DNA of 56,278 nucleotides from Armatimonadota bacterium (GCA_029551395.1 JAKPFN010000138.1:1-56278); one strand, 5' to 3'; positions 1-8,603 are shown, counted from the stretch's first letter. The notes: generated by a model not told the origin, from the letters alone. Numbers and translations: made by a program.

Positions 1-161
1 TCTCCACCAGTCATATTTATGTTTTTGATGCTGGATGGCAGCTTTGCAAAATGTTCCGGTTCTATCTCAGCCTGATTAGGGAGTTGCCAAATATCGCACA
101 TTATGCATTTGCTGTTACATCGGAAGGTAATGGCCAATATGGCCTCTGGTGGCGGTTTCAC
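1..161 (-). CDS. Radical SAM domain protein, N-terminal fragment (runs off the left edge)
   Basis: Reading the minus strand from a GTG at 161 gives 53 residues with no stop before the window ends. An AAAGGA sits 8 bases upstream of the GTG, and an in-frame TAA lies just above it, so no longer ATG start is available. The peptide has the radical SAM cluster motif CX3CX2C (Cys15, Cys19, Cys22 in CNSKCIMC), followed about 30 residues later by TGG (residues 51-53), the start of the SAM-binding GGE motif. The family uses a [4Fe-4S] cluster and S-adenosylmethionine to make a radical; the substrate cannot be told from this fragment. It follows the glycosyltransferase by 40 bases and is probably the next gene of the exopolysaccharide/exosortase operon. 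Confidence 0.82.
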   Translation of the reverse strand, partial: MKPPPEAILAITFRCNSKCIMCDIWQLPNQAEIEPEHFAKLPSSIKNINMTGG

Positions 162-201
162 TGTGCTATTCCTTTCCAGTTAGTCTCCTTCGAGAAAATT
201 A

Positions 202-1392
202 TCAACTGACCTTTTTTGCTGACTGGCCATCTACAATGTCCACTTGACAGTTGCTTTCTCTTGGTGAAACTTCTATTCCATTAATCAATCCGCAGTGACC
301 TAATACTACTGCTTCATAAAGCTTCACAGTCTTAGCTGCTATGCTATCATAACTATATTCTTCCACACCCATAGCTTGAGCTTGCTTACCAAGATCAATT
401 ACACGATTTGGATCATCCAGCGCTGATTGTAATGCACGATGTAAGTCGTCAATATTCTTGCTCTCAAAAATAATCCCGTTGTCTTTTACTACTTCGAGGT
501 TAGGAGGAATATCACTTGCAATAATGCATCGGCCATAGGCAACTGCCTCGAGAAGTGTAATTGGCAGTCCCTCTATGGTAGATGGTTGAACATAGGCATA
601 TGCGTTTGTATAAAGCTCGTGAAGTTCATCGCCATATATATATCCCGTGAATATTACACGTTCGCCAGCGGAGGCTTTGAGTTTCTTCACGTAATCATCT
701 GAATGACTCGACCCACCTGCTATCACAAGCTTCTTATTAGTATCCAGTCTGTTGAACGCATCAATCAAATAGTGACAGCCTTTTTCGGGAACCAGTCTTG
801 CCACGAACAGGAAGTAATCATTGCCTTCTAATCCATACTTCCTGATGATATTTGGAGGTAAGAAAACCGGATCACTAACCGCACTTGGAATGTAGTTAAC
901 AGGTCTGTGGTATTTATTTTCCAGATAATCTTTTAGAAAACGTGAGACAGCTATTGTAGAATGCGGAAATCTAACAGCCGCTCGCTCACCAAACTTAAGA
1001 TATGTTCTTGCTCGACGGCCCCATTTCTCCCGCTGCCAATCTAGTCCATGTACAGTAGCAACAGTCTTTTTTCCTACTAACCGGGGTAGACAGGCCATTG
1101 TTGCAGGACCAATGGCGTGGTAATGAACGATATCATAATCCTTAAAGAGCAAGTGAAGAGTTGCAAGAAATGTGTGGGTTATGGCATCGTAGTTCTTGCT
1201 CTTTATAGTTGGCAGCTTCTTAAGGTGGATACCTTTGTAGAATTCATCATCAATAGATGTATAGTAGGGGCGGCAATAGACAGTGACTTCGTGACCCATC
1301 TGAACAAATCGGGTCGCGAGTTCCTCAACGTGCCGTTCAATGCCTCCCCATGTTGCCGGGATACCTTTTGTGCCAAGAATAGCGATTTTCAT
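202..1392 (-). CDS. GT4-family glycosyltransferase
   Basis: A 396-residue GT-B glycosyltransferase that would move a sugar from a nucleotide donor to a lipid-linked or growing glycan at the cytoplasmic face. The N-terminal half opens with a Gly-rich loop (GTKGIPATWGGIERH, residues 7-21) typical of the branch with a DUF1972-like acceptor domain. The donor half has FVARLVPEKG (196-205) and the family EX7E motif (Glu274 and Glu282 in IEGLPITLLEA). ATG start. It lies 37 bases downstream of epsI in an operon with export, chain-length and exosortase genes, so a role in making the extracellular polysaccharide or modifying the exported protein is likely. The sugar is unknown. Confidence 0.9.
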   Translation of the reverse strand: MKIAILGTKGIPATWGGIERHVEELATRFVQMGHEVTVYCRPYYTSIDDEFYKGIHLKKLPTIKSKNYDAITHTFLATLHLLFKDYDIVHYHAIGPATMACLPRLVGKKTVATVHGLDWQREKWGRRARTYLKFGERAAVRFPHSTIAVSRFLKDYLENKYHRPVNYIPSAVSDPVFLPPNIIRKYGLEGNDYFLFVARLVPEKGCHYLIDAFNRLDTNKKLVIAGGSSHSDDYVKKLKASAGERVIFTGYIYGDELHELYTNAYAYVQPSTIEGLPITLLEAVAYGRCIIASDIPPNLEVVKDNGIIFESKNIDDLHRALQSALDDPNRVIDLGKQAQAMGVEEYSYDSIAAKTVKLYEAVVLGHCGLINGIEVSPRESNCQVDIVDGQSAKKVS

Positions 1393-1429
1393 TCTATTGT
1401 GCGTGCGAATTCACGGTTCTACGTAGCAG

Positions 1430-2116
1430 TTACTCTAAGTCCAGACGCTTATACACTGCATCTACAGGCTCGTATTCTACTGGTTGTGATGCCATATCGA
1501 CTATATACTTGCCTAGTTCCTCAGCTAGTCTGATTGCAGATTTTTCAGCCTCTTCTTCACTGGAATCTATAATTGCAGTATATTTGACCATTGCTGATGG
1601 TGCCACATCTGTTTTGAACAAGCCTTCCAGCAGTACAAGTAATCCTTGCTTGCTCTTAGCAGGTACAATATCTCCTGCCATATAAAACCAATAGACCATA
1701 ACCAAATCCGGATGTAATTCATTGGTTAACCGTACTACGGTTGCTTTGTGTGGTTTAAGCCCTTTTGGTCGGATTAATATGGTCTTGCTGGTAACTGCAT
1801 ACCAACCGCTTCCTTCCATACATCTTTCAGGCTGGTGGAAATCGCCAATATTTCGCCCGTAAACAATAGTCAGATTAACTGTGTTCCCATTGTTATCTCT
1901 GTACTCACGGTTAAGCAAGCTGCAAGTTGGTAAGGCTTTGTAGGTATCGAGGTCAAACTTACCTTCTAGCGAGTACCATTCAGCCAACTCCGTTGGCACA
2001 CTGGAAAAATCTTCAGCAATTCTTCCTTTAGCATCTGGAGGATATAGGCCAACAAGTATCGCCCATATTATAACTATAACAGTTAACGAGCAGGCATAGT
2101 TTTGAAATCTTGACAT
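1430..2116 (-). CDS. epsI: EpsI-family exosortase-associated protein
   Basis: A 228-residue protein with one N-terminal membrane segment (about 8-24) and an outside domain carrying the EpsI signature FHQPERCMEGSGW (93-105), equivalent to the FHPPExCxxGxGW pattern of the family. EpsI proteins are found next to, or fused to, exosortases and are needed for exopolysaccharide/exosortase systems; their biochemical role is not settled. The ATG at 2116 lies inside the end of the exosortase gene (34-base overlap), suggesting translational coupling. Here it is a separate gene rather than a fusion. Confidence 0.9.
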   Translation of the reverse strand: MSRFQNYACSLTVIVIIWAILVGLYPPDAKGRIAEDFSSVPTELAEWYSLEGKFDLDTYKALPTCSLLNREYRDNNGNTVNLTIVYGRNIGDFHQPERCMEGSGWYAVTSKTILIRPKGLKPHKATVVRLTNELHPDLVMVYWFYMAGDIVPAKSKQGLLVLLEGLFKTDVAPSAMVKYTAIIDSSEEEAEKSAIRLAEELGKYIVDMASQPVEYEPVDAVYKRLDLE

Positions 2117-2997
2117 TTGACCACCATGGACAATAACATAAGAGCAATAAATGCAATTACCAGGACTAAAAAGCCAGAATAATCATGGAATGTATGCATA
2201 GCATCATTGCCATAGTAATTGCCTACCAGAGCAATAAGAAGTACTCTGATTGAATTAGCAATAAGGCTCAACGGTATCACAAACGCAATCAAACTGAGTC
2301 GTCCCCACAGCGGCCCAACCTTCATATAGGCAAAGAATGTGGTAAATGCCAGTAAAGCAATTAACATTCTAAATCCACTGCAAGCCTCTGCCACCTGCAC
2401 CTCAATTCCAGGTAGCTGGATTTTTTGCCCATGTCTGTAAACATCCAGACCTATGAGTTTGAGACCCAGTGTCGCACACTGGGTAGACAGCATCTGAATC
2501 TTGAAGCTTAATCCCTCCAGGATTGATGAAGGTGGAACACACATAAAGAACAGGAAAAGAATGGGAAACCACATTGCTTTAACTGCTTCTTTTCCAAGAA
2601 TCAGTAGAATAATTATCCCAATGACCACCGGAAATGTCAGTCCTGATACACTTGCAATTCCAGCTCTATTAGCTGCCAATTGAACAATAATGACAGGAAC
2701 TAATAGAAGAAAGCCTACGGGATTAGGTTTGATTGGGATCCGCCGTATTCGGTTCCATTCAAACCATATCAAAAACGCGGACATAAACGGTATCAATACT
2801 CCATGAGAGTACTCGCTGTTGTCTCTCCACCATTGCATCCACCAAAAGTCAAATGTTCGGTGATAGGCATATACAATACCAGCCAAGCACAGTACACCTA
2901 GTACTTTCCACAGTTTCCCTGACCGCAAGTCCGCTATCTGCAGCTGTTTGTTTTGACTTAGTTCTTGTTGTGAAGTATCTAAAGTTGTAGTCTCCAA
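2083..2997 (-). CDS. Exosortase (PEP-CTERM sorting transpeptidase-like protease)
   Basis: A 304-residue multi-pass membrane protein with the three conserved exosortase residues: Cys206 in AEACSGFR, Arg251 in NSIRVL and His271 in FHDYSG. It also has the family's early SEYSHGVLIP motif (61-70). Exosortases are thought to cut PEP-CTERM proteins after export and hand them to a surface destination, as sortases do for LPXTG proteins. The start is TTG at 2997, with GGAGGA a few bases upstream and no Met alternative. The only PEP-CTERM gene seen in the window is at 6810, divergent from this operon. The exosortase subtype was not assigned. Confidence 0.95.
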   Translation of the reverse strand: METTTLDTSQQELSQNKQLQIADLRSGKLWKVLGVLCLAGIVYAYHRTFDFWWMQWWRDNSEYSHGVLIPFMSAFLIWFEWNRIRRIPIKPNPVGFLLLVPVIIVQLAANRAGIASVSGLTFPVVIGIIILLILGKEAVKAMWFPILFLFFMCVPPSSILEGLSFKIQMLSTQCATLGLKLIGLDVYRHGQKIQLPGIEVQVAEACSGFRMLIALLAFTTFFAYMKVGPLWGRLSLIAFVIPLSLIANSIRVLLIALVGNYYGNDAMHTFHDYSGFLVLVIAFIALMLLSMVVKCQDFKTMPAR

Positions 2998-3086
2998 GAC
3001 TCCTCCATCAGCGGGGATCGTAAATGATCCCCGCTATTGTCTCTTTTATAAGCTAATCAACGTATAGACAACCAGACCAAACAGGT

Positions 3087-5234
3087 CTAGCTATCTTTAC
3101 CATCTGAACTACCATTTCCCGGTGGAATAGCTCGAACGCCGGTTAGAACAGGACTACCTGTCTGTGCAGTAAGACCTTTATAGAACTTTCTGTAGTGGAA
3201 GTAACCATGACTGTCCTCTGGACGCACAAGATTCAAGACCACACCAAGTATATCAGCGCCGACTAAATCCAGTTTTCCGCGGAATTCGGACTCAGCGCCT
3301 CGAGGCACTCTGCCAGCTGCATGTACAAGCACCACATTCTTGACAAGCGATGCTATAAGTGACGAATCCGCAAATGTTACACCAGCAGGACTGTCAAAGA
3401 TAACGAAATCCGCCAGCGCTCCAATTTGGGAAACAAATTCCGACATCTTCTCCGAGCGAAGCAATCGGATTGGATTATCAGGCGCAGGTCCGGCTGGCAT
3501 CAGTAGCAGACCTTCCACCTTAGTAGGAATCAATGCATCCTCAAGAGGAATGGTTCCGGTCAATACATTGCTGAGTCCGGGTTTGGCGGCAACACCGAAC
3601 ATCATATGGAGATTCGGCTTTCGCATATCTGCATCTACCAGAATCACTCTGGCACCATTATGGGCCAGTGTCACAGCCAGGTTAGCTGCTGTCGTACTTC
3701 GCCCGGTTTCAGGCTCAGCGCTGGCAACAAGCACAACTGGGGATTCTGAATGAGCTACATTCCTCCATAAAATCGTGGTCAACATTTCGTATGTTGCCAG
3801 TAGCGGTTCATTATCCGGCCGTCTCGCTAGTGCATGAGACCTTGCCAGTGGAACTACGGATACAACCGGAAGACCAAGCAGTTCTTCTGTTTCTGCCGGT
3901 GTTCTTACTGTATTGTCTAAGTAGTGAAGTAAAAACGCAAGTGCAGCACCCAGAAGCGGGCTTAGCAAAAGCGCAAGCGCAAGTTTAATAGGTTTCTTAG
4001 CGTTTACGCGATAAACGACAGCCGGTCCAATAATTTGGATAGCACTGGATGTGCTGGCCTGCTTTGCTGTGATACGTGCTTCATCCAACTTGGCACGAAG
4101 CAGCCTGTATGTTTCCTCAGCAGCTAAAACATCCAAGTCTAACTTAGCCATTTTCATCTCTTGCTCAGGCAGTTCCTGAAGTTTAGCCCGCTCTTCATCA
4201 AGTGCCGTAAGAAGGGCATCTCTGCGCGCCTGTACTCCGGCAACCTCAGCTTCGGTCATCAATTTACTCTGAATAGTCTGAACCACATTACTATCCAGAG
4301 ATGTAACCTGGTTATTGATAATCTTCGGGAGCTGTGTCTTTAACTGAGCATCTACTGCATCTATCTGCCTTTGCAGTTCTTTTACTGCAGGGTGATTCTT
4401 ACCTCTTCGCCCAGTTTCGCCATCGCCCGATGTCATACCGACAAACTCTGCCTCGAGTGCCATTTTCTTGGCAAGGAGTTGTTGGTAAATTGGGTTATCG
4501 GCTACCGTCTCTGAAGAAAGCCTCATTTCAGGTTTACTATTTATCTGGTCATTTAGTGGGCCCAGCCGATTTCTTAAATTATCGATATTAGCAGTAGCGT
4601 CAATAACCTGGCTTTCCAGTACGGCAACACGCTCAATAAGGACCTTTGTCTGACCTGCCAACTCGACAAGTTCATTCTCAGTTTTAAAATTCTTCCTGGC
4701 TTCTCTGGCTTCGGTCATCTTGTTCTGGGCGTCTTTGAGCTGTTTTTCGATGAATTCTCGACTCTGTTCATCGGCACCACTTTTAAGCTCACTATGGAAA
4801 CGCTTAAACTCAGCCGCGACAACATCAGCGGCTGATTTTGCATCTGAAGGATATTCAGAGGTAACCCTAAGCGCAAGAATCTGGGTTGCAGGCAGTGGTT
4901 CAACCTTCAAAGTCCGCATCAGTTCAGCCGGATTGATGGCAACACCAAGCTGTTCCAATGTCTCAATAGACCTGGACCTTACCATGTCGCTGGCTGCAAT
5001 GTGAGCAAGGTCAGCCAGGTGGATTTCTATATTGGGCTGCATGACGTAGCGGTCTCCGTAAACGGATATACCTCTTTCTGCAGGTTGCCGCTCCATAACC
5101 TGCACTTCTGCCTCATAAAGCACCGGCGTCATGAACTCGCAATGGACGGCCACTAGGCCAACACATATTGCCATACAGGCAATAATCAACCATCTGCGCC
5201 TGCGTAAAATCCTATAATAACGCCAAAGTTCCAA
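3087..5234 (-). CDS. Wzz-type chain-length regulator fused to a tyrosine-kinase-like ATPase with an altered Walker A
   Basis: A 715-residue protein with a Wzz/chain-length domain between two membrane segments (about 13-33 and 413-438), a long coiled-coil periplasmic part, then a CpsD/BY-kinase-like ATPase. The Walker A' motif VILVDADMRKP is intact, and a C-terminal tyrosine cluster (GYFHYRKFY, roughly 676-685) resembles the autophosphorylation tail. The Walker A loop reads SAEPETGRSTT: the lysine that normally contacts ATP phosphate is Arg512 (codon at 3699-3701), and the usual Gly-Glu before it is Glu-Thr. Kinase activity may therefore be weak or lost, leaving a scaffold role. TTG start with AGGAGG five bases upstream. 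Confidence 0.92.
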   Translation of the reverse strand: MELWRYYRILRRRRWLIIACMAICVGLVAVHCEFMTPVLYEAEVQVMERQPAERGISVYGDRYVMQPNIEIHLADLAHIAASDMVRSRSIETLEQLGVAINPAELMRTLKVEPLPATQILALRVTSEYPSDAKSAADVVAAEFKRFHSELKSGADEQSREFIEKQLKDAQNKMTEAREARKNFKTENELVELAGQTKVLIERVAVLESQVIDATANIDNLRNRLGPLNDQINSKPEMRLSSETVADNPIYQQLLAKKMALEAEFVGMTSGDGETGRRGKNHPAVKELQRQIDAVDAQLKTQLPKIINNQVTSLDSNVVQTIQSKLMTEAEVAGVQARRDALLTALDEERAKLQELPEQEMKMAKLDLDVLAAEETYRLLRAKLDEARITAKQASTSSAIQIIGPAVVYRVNAKKPIKLALALLLSPLLGAALAFLLHYLDNTVRTPAETEELLGLPVVSVVPLARSHALARRPDNEPLLATYEMLTTILWRNVAHSESPVVLVASAEPETGRSTTAANLAVTLAHNGARVILVDADMRKPNLHMMFGVAAKPGLSNVLTGTIPLEDALIPTKVEGLLLMPAGPAPDNPIRLLRSEKMSEFVSQIGALADFVIFDSPAGVTFADSSLIASLVKNVVLVHAAGRVPRGAESEFRGKLDLVGADILGVVLNLVRPEDSHGYFHYRKFYKGLTAQTGSPVLTGVRAIPPGNGSSDGKDS

Positions 5235-5288
5235 TTATTCCTCCTGAGGTCGGCAGACCGATTCCCAGACCTGATTACTAACGCAGGC

Positions 5289-6233
5289 CTAGAATATTCC
5301 ATATCTCCTGATAACGCCTAGAGATGTTATTGCATTGAGTATCTGTGAAATCTTGCCCCAGTCAGGTTTGGATGTCTCCGAGACATATATAACATCGCCC
5401 GGTTCCAATGCAACATCCTGTGTCAAGTCTCCCTGGGCTATCTTGTTTAGGTCAACAGTCCATTTCTCTGCTTCATTTACATCGCCTCTTACCAAGGTAA
5501 CGCCTTTCATTGTGCCTCTTGGTGTAGGTCCACCTGCCTGCATAACGGCTGAAAGCACCGTGGCATTATCTCTTAAGAAGTACAACCCAGGCTTCATGAC
5601 TTCACCCAAAACATAGTACCTGTTAAAATTATCCTCTGGTATATGTATTTGATCACCATCCTGAAGCACATAGTTCTGAGTCAAATCCCCATTCATATAC
5701 AGCTTCTTCAGATCAATAGGAATTGGTTTCTCGATACCACGGCGGGTTAATTCAGCGGCTTCAAGCCTTGCTTGGGGAGTATAACTGCCAGCTTCTGCGA
5801 TTGCACTGGCAATGGTATCACCTTCCTGGAAAAAGACAACACCAGGCTTTTGAACCTGCCCGGATACCCAAACCTTCATCCTGTGACGGACAACCACATT
5901 CACATCTACTTTAGGATCAATGAGAATATCCGCATTCGTATACTCATCAGCAATCTTAAAAGCTAGTTCCTGTTGAGTAAGCCCTGCAGCTTTAATAATA
6001 CTGTTAACGAAAGGAACAGTAATATTGCCTTCCTTATTAATCTGAATCTGTCTTTTGGACAAATCAGGCTCTCCCCAGATGTTAATTTCAATGACATCGT
6101 CAGGAGCAAGAACATAATCACCTTTAATAGCATCATCGGGAGCAAGATCCGACTCACCCGACGAGTATGCGGGTAAATTGGTTAGTGCAAATATCATTAT
6201 TGCACAAAGAAGGATTGCAATTCCGGAACGCAT
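5289..6233 (-). CDS. Polysaccharide export protein (Wza-like, SLBB domains)
   Basis: A 314-residue exported protein. The N-terminus is a signal peptide (about 1-25) with no lipobox cysteine, so unlike Wza it is probably not a lipoprotein. A Poly_export domain follows (DYVLAPDDVIEINIWGEP onward, about 40-125), then two SLBB beta-grasp domains (about 130-200 and 210-290). Such proteins form the periplasmic/outer-membrane channel through which capsule or exopolysaccharide leaves the cell. It is the first gene of the minus-strand operon: ATG at 6233 with GGAGGAG six bases upstream, and a 576-base control region above. Confidence 0.93.
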   Translation of the reverse strand: MRSGIAILLCAIMIFALTNLPAYSSGESDLAPDDAIKGDYVLAPDDVIEINIWGEPDLSKRQIQINKEGNITVPFVNSIIKAAGLTQQELAFKIADEYTNADILIDPKVDVNVVVRHRMKVWVSGQVQKPGVVFFQEGDTIASAIAEAGSYTPQARLEAAELTRRGIEKPIPIDLKKLYMNGDLTQNYVLQDGDQIHIPEDNFNRYYVLGEVMKPGLYFLRDNATVLSAVMQAGGPTPRGTMKGVTLVRGDVNEAEKWTVDLNKIAQGDLTQDVALEPGDVIYVSETSKPDWGKISQILNAITSLGVIRRYGIF

Positions 6234-6302
6234 TTACTCCTCCTACCTCTGCATATAACACGGCACAAGCAAGGTGTTCATGCAACGTGTAAGGATAGAC
6301 CG

Positions 6303-6320
6303 TACACTTTTATGAGTGTA
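6303..6320. promoter_or_regulatory. Six-base inverted repeat (TACACT-N6-AGTGTA)
   Basis: A perfect 6-bp inverted repeat with a 6-base spacer, 70-87 bases upstream of the export gene start. Its position fits an operator for the minus-strand operon, but no regulator can be named and a repeat this short could be chance. Confidence 0.3.
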
Positions 6321-6536
6321 TGAGCTGTCCATCTCACACATATCAATTATCGTCTATATGCTGTGCTTCTTTAGCGTTGTATTCTTCCAAATTCTACCGA
6401 ATCGGCAACTTCGTCTGCCCGCTAGTTGATATTACGCCACTTTTGATGCGGTCAGTTCCCTATCTAACGATACCTTTTGGAGTCAACATACTGTGGGCAA
6501 ACGGAGACGCAATATTATCGGCAGTAATCTCAATAA

Positions 6537-6564
6537 CTACAAGAGAAATCTCCTTCTCTTGTAG
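6537..6564. promoter_or_regulatory. Perfect 11-bp inverted repeat, candidate upstream activator site
   Basis: CTACAAGAGAA (6537-6547) and TTCTCTTGTAG (6554-6564) are exact reverse complements around a 6-base spacer. There is no T-run after either arm, so it does not look like a terminator. Its centre is about 180 bases upstream of the start point predicted from the sigma-54 promoter at 6708, the distance at which enhancer-binding activators usually sit. A role as the activator site for the PEP-CTERM gene is inference. Confidence 0.55.
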
Positions 6565-6707
6565 ATCATCAAGGCGATGGTAACACGGCTTATTAGGCCA
6601 TGTCAATTGTTGTTCGCCCAGCTACTAATCAGTATCCTAGTAATTATACCTGAATTTTAGCCGAGCTTGATAAAAAAATCTCAACAATTCTTGTTTATTG
6701 CGCTGAA

Positions 6708-6723
6708 TGGCACCTTTCTTGCA
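6708..6723 (+). promoter_or_regulatory. Sigma-54 (-24/-12) promoter of the PEP-CTERM gene
   Basis: TGGCAC, five bases (CTTTC), then TTGCA: an exact match to the sigma-54 consensus, with GG at 6709-6710 and GC at 6721-6722. Predicted transcription start is near 6734, giving an untranslated leader of about 76 bases before the ATG at 6810. PEP-CTERM genes in other bacteria are known to be under RpoN and the PrsK/PrsR two-component system, so the site fits its context. Confidence 0.8.
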
Positions 6724-6809
6724 GTCTTACTGTTAATGAACTAACGGGCTGGCTTTTTTGCTGAGCCTGATCCATTAATAACAAGTCCTGGCAGGAAGGT
6801 GGTGCACTA

Positions 6810-7694
6810 ATGAAGCGATTATTAACGATACTCGTGCTTGCTGCATTGGTTATTGTATCATACGCAGACTACGCTGTAGCACAGGAAGAAAGAGCTGGAC
6901 GAGGAGCATTCCTTTATAATAAAGTCGACAGCGTTTCTGCTCTCACATCACAGCTATCATCAAACTCGAAAGTCGCTGATCGCTATGCCAAGCATTTTGG
7001 CACGTCAAAAGACAACGTTATTAAATACTTTAAAGAAAACCTGCAGTTAATAACTTTAAATAAAGCACGGCAGTCTACGGTTTACTTTATTGGACGCAAC
7101 GGTAGCATTATGTCCGGTAAGCGTTTACTTCCCGCTGGAACACGAGTTTTTGCAACAAAAGATGGCATTCCGGTACTTGAGTGGCGGTGTGGTAATCCAC
7201 TCGTTAAGGCTCTTCCTACTGTTAAGTCTCCTAAACCAACCACTCAGGCTAGCAAACCGGATACACAAAGTAAGCCAGTTGTACAAGTTAATGAACAGGT
7301 CGATCCCAATCCTGTAATAGATCAACCTACGGTACAAGTTGCAAGCTCTACGCAGCAGGTAATTGAACAGCCGCCAATAACAACATCGGTCTTAGGTGCA
7401 GTCGAGGAGACTCCTGTATCAGTAGTAGCACCAATCGTTTCTTCTGTAGAACCTGTTGTGGAAGCTGCTGCAGCAGCGCCGATAACTGCAGTCCCACCTT
7501 CAGTGGTCGCCAGTTCTGGTAGTTCGTTCCCTTGGATCGTACCACTGCTCATCGGCGGCGGAGTCGGGCTGCTTAATGATGACGATAATAAACCGTCGCC
7601 ACCTGTAGTCGTCCCTGAGCCAATGACTATTACAGTTCTCTGCTCCGCTCTTGCAGCAACTGGAATGGGACTACGCAGACGAGCTAAAAAGTAA
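6810..7694 (+). CDS. PEP-CTERM sorting domain protein (exosortase substrate)
   Basis: A 294-residue secreted protein: signal peptide (about 1-24, ending AVAQ); an N-terminal domain rich in short strands and ending with a CGNP motif; a long Pro/Thr/Val-rich linker (about 130-240); then a C-terminal PEP-CTERM tail with VPEP at 268-271, a short hydrophobic stretch and the basic end RRRAKK. That tail is the recognition signal of exosortases, one of which is encoded at 2083-2997. The low-complexity linker suggests a stalk crossing the surface polymer. The ribosome site GGAAGG lies upstream of the ATG. A sigma-54 promoter precedes the gene and a terminator follows it. Confidence 0.92.
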   Translation: MKRLLTILVLAALVIVSYADYAVAQEERAGRGAFLYNKVDSVSALTSQLSSNSKVADRYAKHFGTSKDNVIKYFKENLQLITLNKARQSTVYFIGRNGSIMSGKRLLPAGTRVFATKDGIPVLEWRCGNPLVKALPTVKSPKPTTQASKPDTQSKPVVQVNEQVDPNPVIDQPTVQVASSTQQVIEQPPITTSVLGAVEETPVSVVAPIVSSVEPVVEAAAAAPITAVPPSVVASSGSSFPWIVPLLIGGGVGLLNDDDNKPSPPVVVPEPMTITVLCSALAATGMGLRRRAKK

Positions 7695-7710
7695 ATTAAG
7701 AGATTGGAAT

Positions 7711-7741
7711 GCGGGAGTCGTTTAACAGGCTCCCGCTTTTT
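7711..7741 (+). terminator. Rho-independent terminator after the PEP-CTERM gene
   Basis: GCGGGAG (7711-7717) pairs with CTCCCGC (7730-7736), followed at once by a run of five T. It starts 16 bases after the stop codon. Confidence 0.9.
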
Positions 7742-7951
7742 ATTGTACCTTTTGCATATCTCCATACACTTCCGCACCAAATCAAACGGCCTTTAGCCTC
7801 AAGTATACCTATAAAATTTACCTAAACTCTGAGGAGTAACTTCTTTTCAACCGAAGATTCCATTGACAATCAATTATGCTGAAGCGATTTTACGCGCTGG
7901 GATGGAAATGCGTACTTTCTGTTGCGCTTAACTAATTATTGGGAGTGGAAG

Positions 7952-8581
7952 ATGGGCAATAACGGTAATGGAACCAACTGTATTGGACTCGATAAGTTCT
8001 ATCGTCAGGCAATTGATGCGCTTGTTGCCGCGGCAGGAGTTAAAGACAGTCTTGCAGAAGGACATAGTGAACGTGTAAGAGACTATTCAATCGCAATAGC
8101 GAAAAGGTTGGGATGTTTCTCAAAGGATGAGATGAAAAACCTGGAGTATGCAGCCAGCCTGCATGATGTTGGCAAGGTTGCGGTTTCCAGCCGTATTTTA
8201 AATAAACTTGGACGACTGACCGAAGAAGAATTCCGAATAATGCGGCAGCATTCTTTAGTAGCAACCAGAATCCTCGAAAAGATAGACGGTCTCCAAGGCG
8301 CAATACCTATTATCAAACATCATCATGAGCATTTTGATGGCGATGGATACCCTGATGGACTCTCTGGAGAAGATATTCCGATTGGTGCAAGAATTGTTGC
8401 TGTAGCAGAAACCTATGATATTCTTACTTCTGATGTACCCTGGAGGCAGGCTCTTACCTCAGAATTAGCCATAGAAGAGATTGAACGATGTTCCGGCACT
8501 CAATTTGATCCTAATGTAGTATCAGCACTTCGTGGAGCCTTGGAAGATCTGGGGCACCCACCGGAAACTCATTCTAATTAG
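7952..8581 (+). CDS. HD-GYP domain protein (probable cyclic-di-GMP phosphodiesterase)
   Basis: A 209-residue, single-domain HD-GYP protein. Metal-binding motifs are complete: His38 in GHSERV, HD at 71-72 (HDVGK), and HHEHFDGDGYPDGL (124-137) with GYP at 132-134. HD-GYP enzymes usually hydrolyse cyclic di-GMP to pGpG or GMP in the cytoplasm; some act on related dinucleotides. There is no receiver or sensor domain. I start at the ATG at 7952 because GGGAGTGG lies just upstream; a TTG at 7922 in the same frame has no such site. It follows the PEP-CTERM gene on the same strand but beyond a terminator, so it is probably separately transcribed. Cyclic-di-GMP control of matrix production would fit the neighbourhood. 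Confidence 0.88.
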   Translation: MGNNGNGTNCIGLDKFYRQAIDALVAAAGVKDSLAEGHSERVRDYSIAIAKRLGCFSKDEMKNLEYAASLHDVGKVAVSSRILNKLGRLTEEEFRIMRQHSLVATRILEKIDGLQGAIPIIKHHHEHFDGDGYPDGLSGEDIPIGARIVAVAETYDILTSDVPWRQALTSELAIEEIERCSGTQFDPNVVSALRGALEDLGHPPETHSN

Positions 8582-8603
8582 GCCAAGCGTAGATTTATAT
8601 CAT

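Larger units (their letters stand above)
6234..6809. other. Divergent intergenic control region between the export operon and the PEP-CTERM gene
   Basis: 576 bases with no credible gene. It holds two inverted repeats (6303-6320 and 6537-6564), an A/T-rich stretch at about 6665-6700 and a consensus -24/-12 promoter at 6708-6723. I saw no convincing sigma-70 promoter for the minus-strand operon and no tRNA or riboswitch fold. A short plus-strand open frame at 6320-6583 has no family features and is treated as chance. Confidence 0.7.

Noticed and set aside
6320-6583. 87-residue plus-strand frame in the export/PEP-CTERM control region
   Set aside because: No ribosome site or family resemblance, and it would cover the 11-bp inverted repeat.
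7322-7780. 152-residue minus-strand frame over the PEP-CTERM gene
   Set aside because: Antisense shadow of the Pro/Val/Thr-rich linker; it runs through the terminator hairpin.
7742-7951. Cyclic-di-GMP riboswitch before the HD-GYP gene
   Set aside because: No conserved GEMM core was seen. A lone TTGACA (7863-7868) has no good -10 partner.
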